Positions 35,807 through 43,250 of a stretch of DNA of 64,000 nucleotides are shown here, one piece after another (the first letter of the stretch is position 1; every line of letters begins with the position of its first letter). The translations under genes were made by a program, and so were the position numbers. Below the pieces are notes generated by a model. The model was not told the origin of the DNA. It saw only the letters and a program-made list of their open reading frames with translations, and ran no database searches. The stretch is from positions 3,854,001 to 3,918,000 of the forward strand of contig NC_018645.1 of assembly GCF_000307105.1 (NCBI RefSeq), written 5' to 3'. This stretch comes from Desulfobacula toluolica Tol2 (GTDB lineage: Bacteria > Desulfobacterota > Desulfobacteria > Desulfobacterales > Desulfobacteraceae).

Positions 35807-36212
35807 TCAACCTCCTGATTATAAATCAATACAATATTAGCTTTTAATTAAAATATTTGGCACTCCTAACATATAAAAATCATTATTTACTACCCCGAGA
35901 GGGAGTTTTTATGCTCCATAAGGGAGTTAGAAACAAAAAAACAACACATTGAAAGCGTAAAAATCCTGAGAAACTAAACTGTCCGGATACATGGAATTGA
36001 ATACTTCTATTAGCTTTAATAAAAAAATTAGCCTTGCCTAACTTTTTTTATTGACAAAACCCAGATACCCAGTTTATATTCTCTTTTAAAAAGTTGGACA
36101 ATCCAAACTTTGTTATCTCTAACTTTAAGGATAAAAGTATGAAATCAAACTTTTATTTAAAAACTAAAAAAAACACTCAACCAAGAAATAATATCAGAAT
36201 AAAGGAAAAAAC
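35807..36212. other. Divergent intergenic region between the LolA-like and DUF2325 genes
   Basis: It holds the DUF2325 promoter and iron box, and AT-rich sequence with two direct AGGGAGTT copies near 35905 and 35929. A weak TTAGGAGTGCCAAA reading on the minus strand near 35860 only half matches the iron box. No gene seen. Confidence 0.5.
36028..36079 (+). promoter_or_regulatory. Promoter of the DUF2325 gene with DtxR-like iron box
   Basis: TTGACA (36051-36056) and TTATAT (36074-36079) are 17 bases apart. The dyad TTAGCCTTGCCTAA (36028-36041) lies just upstream of the -35 box and differs by one base from the box at the flavodoxin promoter. Confidence 0.6.
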
Positions 36213-37427
36213 ATGTCAGATATACTGTCAAAATTTATGAACATCTGGGAAGTGAAAAGCCATTTCAAGTGTCCGATTATTGGTGCAATGCTTTCTGTTG
36301 AAAAGCATAAAAACATTTTAAAGAAATGTGGTTATAACGTAAAGGAAATGAAGCCCTATGAATACCACCAGCAGATCATGATAAAGCTTCATGATAAAAA
36401 CCATGTGTCGGTAAAGGTGAACAATTATATCCTAAACATTGCCCGTAAGCTGATGATTCGGATCAACGGCCTGCCGGATCATGAAATACGATCACTTTGG
36501 AAGAAACAATTAAAAAAAGGAAACGTAGGCCCCATGATGTATGCCATCGTTTCCTATAAAAACACCGATATGGAACTGCTCCAGGATGTCTACGGAGAAG
36601 TACATATGCAGGCACATGCCAACATGACTGAAATTTTTCATATCCGGCAAAAACAGCGCAGGTCAGAGGAAATCCTCACACAAATGCAAAAAAAAATAAC
36701 CCTTAAAAATGAAGAATTCAAAACACTGTCTGATATACGAAAGGCAGACAAAAAAAAAATAGCCTTGCTCAAGGCTGAAAACCTTACCATGCAAACAAGG
36801 ATAACTGAGTTGGAAAAAACACTTTATCCGAAGAGCTATCAGGAAAATACCACCCGCAGCTTAGAGTTAAAAATCACTGATCTTGAACAATGCATTAAAA
36901 ACGAACAGAAAAAGTTGAGGATCAAGGAACGTGAAAAAAAATCCATCCAGATAGAGCTTTTCAGTGTCAGGAATAAAAACGAATTGATGAAAGAGGAAAT
37001 CCAATCCTTGGTAGAGGGATTCAAACTCTGTGCATCTCCGGGCTGCACTGAAAAAAGCAATTGCCAAATCAGCGGTAATTGTACTGAAAATACATGCCCA
37101 CGATATCAGCTCTGTGCCAAACGGATATTTATGATCGGCGGACTAACCAAAATGGAATCACTTTACAGAAAAATCGTTGAAACCGCAGGAGGAGAATTCA
37201 ACTATCATGACGGATATATGAAAAATGCACATACAAATCTGAAAGCAAAAGTCAAGCAGTGCGACGTGGTCTTATGTCCGGTTAACTGCAACAGCCATGG
37301 CGCATGTCTTAAAGTAAAAAAACTTTGCAACCGCTATAACAAGCAGCTGAAAATCCTCAACAGCTCAAGCCTTTCAGCTGTCTCCCAAGCCTTGTTTATA
37401 CCTGAAAACGAAGCAAGGATGAACTGA
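36213..37427 (+). CDS. DUF2325 domain protein with central coiled coil
   Basis: 404 residues. The N-terminal part (about 1-145) is helical; a long coiled coil rich in Lys/Glu/Leu spans about 145-265; a cysteine-rich stretch follows (CASPGCTEKSNCQISGNC and further Cys, about 272-303); the C-terminal DUF2325 domain (about 308-400) includes FMIGGLTKMESLYRKIVE and CDVVLCPVNCNSHGACLKVK. AAAGGAAA precedes the ATG. The cysteine cluster suggests a metal or redox role. The iron box upstream suggests expression under iron limitation. Function is not established. Confidence 0.85.
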   Translation: MSDILSKFMNIWEVKSHFKCPIIGAMLSVEKHKNILKKCGYNVKEMKPYEYHQQIMIKLHDKNHVSVKVNNYILNIARKLMIRINGLPDHEIRSLWKKQLKKGNVGPMMYAIVSYKNTDMELLQDVYGEVHMQAHANMTEIFHIRQKQRRSEEILTQMQKKITLKNEEFKTLSDIRKADKKKIALLKAENLTMQTRITELEKTLYPKSYQENTTRSLELKITDLEQCIKNEQKKLRIKEREKKSIQIELFSVRNKNELMKEEIQSLVEGFKLCASPGCTEKSNCQISGNCTENTCPRYQLCAKRIFMIGGLTKMESLYRKIVETAGGEFNYHDGYMKNAHTNLKAKVKQCDVVLCPVNCNSHGACLKVKKLCNRYNKQLKILNSSSLSAVSQALFIPENEARMN

Positions 37428-37462
37428 GCAGACAGGGATAAGGATGATCACGGGAACATCTT

Positions 37463-37651
37463 TTATGCAGCAATTCTGAATTTGGCGATTAACCGGAATT
37501 CATTTTCAACTTTCCAACGTACTCTTCCCGCTTGAATTATTTGTTCAACGTTTGAGTCGTATATAATGAAATCTGTCATGAATGAATTGTAACAACAGGT
37601 TTTCTGCGTCTTTTTGTTGGTTATGGTGATGTCTGTTCCATCCTTAATAAC
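37463..37651 (-). pseudogene. Transposase relic (C-terminal part)
   Basis: The minus-strand frame encodes MTDFIIYDSNVEQIIQAGRV then RWKVENE. The G-R-x-R-W-K-x-E-N-E signature is typical of the C-terminal part of DDE transposases of the IS4/ISNCY-like groups. The normal continuation is missing and the frame ends 13 codons later. Only about 63 codons remain, directly abutting the methyltransferase stop, so an insertion once lay here. Confidence 0.6.
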
Positions 37652-37653
37652 CG

Positions 37654-38526
37654 TTATGGATAAGATTTGTCAATTATCCAGACAGCCGTGGCAGTCAGCC
37701 CTTTATGCTGCCTGACGATATGATTGTCAGGTGTTGAGACAGTATCAAGATGACGTCGGATAATCTCTTCAAGTTCACCTTCAGGTTTGTTGCTTACCTT
37801 TTGAAAAAAAGCCATCTGGCTGTCAAATTCATCTTTGATTGAAACGGTTTGCTCCCATTCAATGGTATCAAAGGTAATCTCCGGAAAAAAACCCATGGAA
37901 AACAATAAATTTATTTTATACAAAATGCTCTGCGGTTTATCTTCCAAAGGGATTCCCATAATTTTTTGCCACAGATCTGAAAGAATGGTATGCTTTCTTT
38001 TTGCAGCCCATCCCCTTATGGCACAGCCTTTTTTTGAACAACTCATCATCTTGAAAAAAGAGTCAGGGCCTGCAACACCAGGGGACATGAATGCAATCAC
38101 AAGGTCAAATTTCTTTTCCCATCCGTTTGCTGCTATATCCGTCTTATACCAATTTTCATGAAGAATAGTGATCTGTTCTTTAATTTCATTGGGAATGTTT
38201 TGTTTAAATACAGATAGCATCCCTTGGGAAAAATCAAGGGCAGTCACCTTTGCTCCCTGTTTTGCCAGTTCAATGGCAAGCATACCCGTCCCGCAACCGA
38301 TTTCAAGGACGGTCATTCCCTTGAACAAAAGCCCGCTTCTTTCTAAAAATTCAAGAGTTTTTTCCAGGCGGCGATCCCGGACTTCCTTTTTGTTCTGATT
38401 ATATGTTTGTGCAGCTTTATCCCAGTATTCCGGGGTGGAAAAACCTTTATGAACATTGTAGGTATCTGTTTGTTTATCCTTTTCCCACTCTGTGAGCCAA
38501 AATTTTTTATTAAATATATTGTCCAT
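37654..38526 (-). CDS. Class I SAM-dependent methyltransferase
   Basis: 290 residues. Motif I VLEIGCGTGMLAIELAKQGA (about 74-93) and the acidic post-I TALDFSQGML mark the SAM site; FDLVIAFMSPGV is motif IV. The N-terminal 60 residues and the C-terminal 90 are extra to the core fold. No clear Shine-Dalgarno precedes the ATG; instead there are three 17-bp A-rich tandem repeats. It follows the RND efflux gene by 64 bases. Substrate unknown; not closely related to the two O-methyltransferase-like genes. Confidence 0.85.
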   Translation of the reverse strand: MDNIFNKKFWLTEWEKDKQTDTYNVHKGFSTPEYWDKAAQTYNQNKKEVRDRRLEKTLEFLERSGLLFKGMTVLEIGCGTGMLAIELAKQGAKVTALDFSQGMLSVFKQNIPNEIKEQITILHENWYKTDIAANGWEKKFDLVIAFMSPGVAGPDSFFKMMSCSKKGCAIRGWAAKRKHTILSDLWQKIMGIPLEDKPQSILYKINLLFSMGFFPEITFDTIEWEQTVSIKDEFDSQMAFFQKVSNKPEGELEEIIRRHLDTVSTPDNHIVRQHKGLTATAVWIIDKSYP

Positions 38527-38533
38527 TTTGATT

Positions 38534-38584
38534 GCTTTTTTTATTGGGTTATTTTTTTTATTGGGTTGTTGTTTTTATTAGGTT
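38534..38584. repeat. Three 17-bp tandem repeats before the methyltransferase gene
   Basis: Units of the type (T-rich)-ATTGGGTT at 38534-38550, 38551-38567 and 38568-38584. On the coding strand they read AACCYAATAAAAA with variable tails. They replace the expected ribosome binding site. Confidence 0.75.
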
Positions 38585-38590
38585 AATTTT

Positions 38591-41500
38591 CTATTTAATT
38601 GCTTTATATAATGATGGTTTGTTTTTACTTAATTTGATTTCATCTTCTACTTTGACTTCATCCTCTCCTGCAACAAAGAGTCTTGTCAAGTCGTTAATAA
38701 CAACATATAGAGCAGGAACAAAAATAAGGGTTAAAACAGTGGCTGCAATGAGGCCGAAACTTATACTAACAGCCATGGGAATTAAAAACTGGGCCTGGAA
38801 ACTGGTTTCCAAAAGCAGCGGAAAAAGTCCGGCAACAGTTGTCACAGATGTCAAAAGAACCGGCCGGAACCTGTTTTGACCGGCTTCAATAACAGAGGCG
38901 AACATGCCTGCACCTCGCCTGATTTTTGAATTGATAAAATCAATTAAAATCAATGAATCATTCACCACAATACCGGACAAAGCAACAATTCCGAAAATAC
39001 TGATCATGGTTATATCAAGATCCATGACATAGTGACCGGCAACCGCACCGATAAGACCGAAGGGAATGGCGGTCATGATTATCACCGGCTGGATATAGGA
39101 GCGAAACTGGCTGGCAAGAAGTAAAAACATGATCATGGCTGCAAGGGAAAATCCCAGTTTCAGGCTGTCAATGGATTCTTCGGTCCGCCTGGCCTGGCCT
39201 TCCAGATCATAACTCACTCCCGGAAACCGGTTGACAAGAGTGTCCAGATAATTTTCTTTCAAATCTTCAACAATTTGTCTTGCATTGGCAGCAGTTTCAT
39301 CAATATCTGAAATAACAGTAATGATCCGTTTTCTATCCACCCGCTGAATGGTTGAATACCCTCTTTTCATTTCAATATCCGCCACTTGGTTCAACGGGAT
39401 CTGCCTGCCGTCACGGGTTTTTATCCTCAACTCATCAATACTGGATTCCGATTCCCTTTCTTTTTGAGAATAGCGCACCATTACCTTGATATCATCCCTG
39501 CCTCTCTGGATCTTTAAAACTTCATCTCCATAATAGGACTGGCGTATCTGTGTGGCAATATCTGCCATGGTTATGCCCAATGACCCGGCCCCTTTTTTGA
39601 TATGAATGCGTTTTTCCATTTTACCGGGCCTGAAATTATCCGTAACATCAAAAGTCCCGGGATATTTGGCAATTTCATTTTTCAAGGCGGTTGCCGCAAG
39701 TTCCAGCTGCTCCAGATCAAATCCGGCCAGTTGAATTTCAATGGGGTTTCCACCTGGCCCTCCGCCTATAATGGAAAAGCTCAGCTGTTCAGCCCCTAAA
39801 ATATCTCCGGTCAATTCACGCCATTTTGCCGTCACATCAGGCGCGGAGATATCAGGCCGCTTTGATGCGGGCTGGATCTCTATCCAGGCTTCTCCGCAAT
39901 GCCCTCCGTAAACACCAGGTTTCCAGTCTCTTCTGGGAATGATACCCACCTGGGAAAAATGATTGACAACCAGATCTTCTCCTCCTTCCACCCTATGCCT
40001 GAAAAAAGAATTAAGTTCAACAGCCCCTTTTTCAATTTGCTTTATGGTTTTTTCCGTAGCTTCAAAAGGAGTTCCCAAGGGATAGATAATGTCTGCAACA
40101 ATCCAGTTGCTGTCGGTTTTCGGGAAAAACACAAAAGGCACATGACCGCCTGCCATAAAGCCGATACTGACAATCAGCACCCCAAACCCAACGGCAAGTG
40201 TAAAATATTGATTCTTGACACAATACTTTAAAGCAGGGGTATAAATTGAATAAATAAAGCCGGTCAAGGCTTTTTCAACCCTGTCCCGGAACCATTTATG
40301 ACCGTCTAAAAGATCTTTTTTCAACCAGTCCAGCCAGGAAAAACAGACACGGCAAATCAAGGTTTTATTCTTTTTTGCCGTTGTCAATGCATGATCCAGG
40401 TGTGCCGGCAAAATGATAAAGGCTTCAACAAGAGAAATGACAAGAATACAGATCACAGTCTGGGGCATGATAGAGATAAATTTGCCCATAATCCCTGCAA
40501 TGTGCATCAGCGGTATAAATGCCACAATGGTTGTGGTCACGGCCATCACAACCGGTGCCCCAATCCGGCCAATGCTGTCAATCACTGCGGTTTTGGCAGA
40601 TTTCCCCATTTTATAATGAGTATAGACATTTTCACCCACAATAATGGCATCGTCCACCAGAATACCCAATGTCATGATAAACCCGAACAAGGAGAGCATG
40701 TTTATGGAGGCACCCAAATAATCCAGAACAAGAAAAGCCCCCATAAAGGATATGGGAATGCCTGCCGCCACCCAGAAGGCAAGTCCGAGATCAAGAAACA
40801 AAGCCAGCACGATAAATACCAGCAATATGCCCTGGATGCCGTTTTTCAACAAAAGATCAATCCTGCCCTGTACCATATCGGCCATATCAAACCAATATCC
40901 CAGGACAATTCCTCTGGGAAGAGAATCTTTATGATTTTCAATATACGCTTTTACCGTGTTGGAAATGGCAATGTTATCCTGACTGTCCGTACGCCGGACA
41001 ACAACCAGTACAGCAGGCTTACCGTTAAAACGTGCCTTGATATCCGTATCTTCAAATCCATCGATAACTGTTGCAATATCCCCAAGCCGGAGGGTTGTCC
41101 CGTCTTCTCTTGTCACCACTGGAATTTGTTCAAATTCCTCGCCAGTGTAATGTTTTCCTTTGGCACGAACAAGAAACTCCCCACCCTTTGTCTTGATCTT
41201 GCCACCGGGCAGATCAAGGCTTCCTGTTTTTACCGCAGCAGCAACCTGGTCAAAAGAAAGATTAAGCCGCCGCAGTGTTTCTTCAGATACTTCAACGGAA
41301 ATTTCATAGTCCCTGACACCAATAAGGCTTGCAAGTGAAATGTCATCGGTTTCTACAAGATCGTCCCTTATTTTTTCGGCTGTATGGCGCAGCACCCTTT
41401 CGTCAGCATCCCCGTAAACAGCAAGATATATGGCCGGATCATTGTTTTTAATTTCCACGACAACCGGGTCTTCCGCCTGATCAGGAAATGAATCAATCAG

Positions 41501-41842
41501 ATCAATCTGGGTTTTAATCTCATCAAGTTTTTCATTTATGTCTGTCCCGGCCTTTAATTCCAACAATACCGAACCCTGACCCTCAAGGGCTGTCGAGTAC
41601 ATTGTTTTGACATCTTCAAGGCTTTTGAGCCGCTCTTCGATCTTGATACATATTCCTTCTTCCACTTCCTCCGGGGATGCTCCGGGATATGCTACCGAGA
41701 TATCGATCATATCAAGAGAAAACTGGGGAAACATTTCCCGTTTCATGTTTAAAATCGTATACAGGCCTGCCACAATGAGAAAAATCATGATCAGGTTCAC
41801 GGACACCCTGTGTTCAACAGACCAATTTCCCAATGCTTTCAT
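38591..41842 (-). CDS. RND multidrug-efflux-type inner-membrane pump (AcrB/HAE family)
   Basis: 1083 residues with the usual twelve-helix, two-large-loop layout. LGILVDDAIIVGENVYTHYK near residue 400 contains the paired aspartates of the proton relay; FFPKTDSNWIVADIIYPLGT opens the second porter half. Such pumps export drugs, lipids or metal complexes with a periplasmic adaptor. The adaptor gene ends 3 bases upstream. No outer-membrane TolC-type gene is adjacent. Confidence 0.94.
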   Translation of the reverse strand: MKALGNWSVEHRVSVNLIMIFLIVAGLYTILNMKREMFPQFSLDMIDISVAYPGASPEEVEEGICIKIEERLKSLEDVKTMYSTALEGQGSVLLELKAGTDINEKLDEIKTQIDLIDSFPDQAEDPVVVEIKNNDPAIYLAVYGDADERVLRHTAEKIRDDLVETDDISLASLIGVRDYEISVEVSEETLRRLNLSFDQVAAAVKTGSLDLPGGKIKTKGGEFLVRAKGKHYTGEEFEQIPVVTREDGTTLRLGDIATVIDGFEDTDIKARFNGKPAVLVVVRRTDSQDNIAISNTVKAYIENHKDSLPRGIVLGYWFDMADMVQGRIDLLLKNGIQGILLVFIVLALFLDLGLAFWVAAGIPISFMGAFLVLDYLGASINMLSLFGFIMTLGILVDDAIIVGENVYTHYKMGKSAKTAVIDSIGRIGAPVVMAVTTTIVAFIPLMHIAGIMGKFISIMPQTVICILVISLVEAFIILPAHLDHALTTAKKNKTLICRVCFSWLDWLKKDLLDGHKWFRDRVEKALTGFIYSIYTPALKYCVKNQYFTLAVGFGVLIVSIGFMAGGHVPFVFFPKTDSNWIVADIIYPLGTPFEATEKTIKQIEKGAVELNSFFRHRVEGGEDLVVNHFSQVGIIPRRDWKPGVYGGHCGEAWIEIQPASKRPDISAPDVTAKWRELTGDILGAEQLSFSIIGGGPGGNPIEIQLAGFDLEQLELAATALKNEIAKYPGTFDVTDNFRPGKMEKRIHIKKGAGSLGITMADIATQIRQSYYGDEVLKIQRGRDDIKVMVRYSQKERESESSIDELRIKTRDGRQIPLNQVADIEMKRGYSTIQRVDRKRIITVISDIDETAANARQIVEDLKENYLDTLVNRFPGVSYDLEGQARRTEESIDSLKLGFSLAAMIMFLLLASQFRSYIQPVIIMTAIPFGLIGAVAGHYVMDLDITMISIFGIVALSGIVVNDSLILIDFINSKIRRGAGMFASVIEAGQNRFRPVLLTSVTTVAGLFPLLLETSFQAQFLIPMAVSISFGLIAATVLTLIFVPALYVVINDLTRLFVAGEDEVKVEDEIKLSKNKPSLYKAIK

Positions 41843-41845
41843 GTT

Positions 41846-43150
41846 TTAGTTCCCATTTGATTTTATGGTCAAGGCCATTCCCTCCCGGGCACCGGGAAGC
41901 GGAGATGTGATTATTTTATCGCCCGGAGCAAGTCCTTTGCTAATATAAATTTCTTCTTCAAATTTTCTTAAAACAGTGACCTTCTTCATTTTCAAATGAC
42001 TGTCGTTTACCGTAAAAAAAACATCACCGTCTCTTAACAGATGCCGTGGCAATACAAAAAGATTGTCGTAAGTCTGTCCCATAATGCTGCATTTGACAAA
42101 TGTACCCGGTCTTAAATCAAATATATGTTTTATTTTGACATCAGGGTTCAGTATTTCAAGTGTCATGGGCAAAGTCCTTGTCTTTTCATCGATATTGGCC
42201 TTTAACCTGGCGACTTTTGCGTCCCATACATATGTTTTTATGCTGTCAAAATTAGCCACGATTACCTTTGCAACCGGCATTTTTCCATTGAGAAAAAAAG
42301 ATTCAATCCATTTCATTTTTTCCAAAGGGATTCTCACATCAACATCCAGGCTGTTTTTTTGATACATTGCTCCCAGGATTTGACCGGGGGTGACATATTC
42401 TGCTTTTTCAACAAACTTATCCAGGACAAACCCATTAAACTCAGAATTAATACGGGTCTTTTGCAACGCAAGGTCGGCTTTTTGCAAATCAACCCTGGCC
42501 ATGGCAAGGGCGGCTTTTTTCTGCTCCATCAAGGTATCTGTCAAAAAAAGCCGGTTACGGATATTCTGCAATTGAATCTTTGCCTGCAAATATTGCTGTT
42601 CAGCCTTGTCCAGGCTGTTTTTCGACGCAAATTGATTACGGGTCAATGTTTTGACTCTTTCAAGTTCTTTTTGGGTTAAATCAACATTGGCCGTTGAAAG
42701 CAGGATATCGTTTTTCAAATTTTCAATATCCTGTTTCAAGCTCTCAATATCCGCGTTTGCCTGCCTGATTCTCACCTGCCCTGTCTGCCGCTCCAGTTGA
42801 TACGATCTTTGATCAATCCCGACCAGAAGATCTCCCTTGCCTATCATCCCCCCTTCAATAAAAGAAGGATGCAAATAATCAATTCGTCCGGGAACCTCAA
42901 CGGCAATTTTTACCAGTTTTCTTGGTTTTACCGTGCCATATGCGTCTATGGTCATAGTTTTTGAAACCGGTTTTACCACCATGATTTTTACACTTGGAGG
43001 TGTTTTAACAATTTGTTTTTTTTCAGGTTTTTCTTTTAAAGAGATGAGCAGTTTTGCAGCACCAACAGCAACGGCCAGAACAATAACAACCCTTAAGAAT
43101 CTAAAAACAACAGAGCTGAATCCCTTAATTTTGTATGAGTTTTTCATCAT
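41846..43150 (-). CDS. Periplasmic adaptor (membrane fusion protein) of the RND pump
   Basis: 434 residues: an N-terminal membrane anchor (about 15-32), a lipoyl/barrel-sandwich half VEVPGRIDYLHPSFIEGGMI, a long coiled-coil hairpin (about 125-215), the second lipoyl half LDKFVEKAEYVTPGQILGAM and a C-terminal beta-barrel region. It links the RND pump to an outer-membrane channel. Two ATGs in tandem open the gene; the first overlaps a short upstream reading frame by ATGA. Confidence 0.92.
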   Translation of the reverse strand: MMKNSYKIKGFSSVVFRFLRVVIVLAVAVGAAKLLISLKEKPEKKQIVKTPPSVKIMVVKPVSKTMTIDAYGTVKPRKLVKIAVEVPGRIDYLHPSFIEGGMIGKGDLLVGIDQRSYQLERQTGQVRIRQANADIESLKQDIENLKNDILLSTANVDLTQKELERVKTLTRNQFASKNSLDKAEQQYLQAKIQLQNIRNRLFLTDTLMEQKKAALAMARVDLQKADLALQKTRINSEFNGFVLDKFVEKAEYVTPGQILGAMYQKNSLDVDVRIPLEKMKWIESFFLNGKMPVAKVIVANFDSIKTYVWDAKVARLKANIDEKTRTLPMTLEILNPDVKIKHIFDLRPGTFVKCSIMGQTYDNLFVLPRHLLRDGDVFFTVNDSHLKMKKVTVLRKFEEEIYISKGLAPGDKIITSPLPGAREGMALTIKSNGN

Positions 43151-43250
43151 TTGGGTATTGTCTCCTCGATGTCTTCATTCCTGACCACCCCCATAACAAT
43201 CATCACAAAAAAAAATACAGCACAAATTACCAACAAAGGAGGAAAGTTAA

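Noticed and set aside
35855-35875. TTAGGAGTGCCAAA as a third iron box
   Set aside because: Only one half-site matches and the dyad is broken.
40391-41338. 315-codon open frame on the plus strand
   Set aside because: It is antisense to the well-supported RND pump gene, with His/Asn/Lys-rich low-complexity translation and no family signature.
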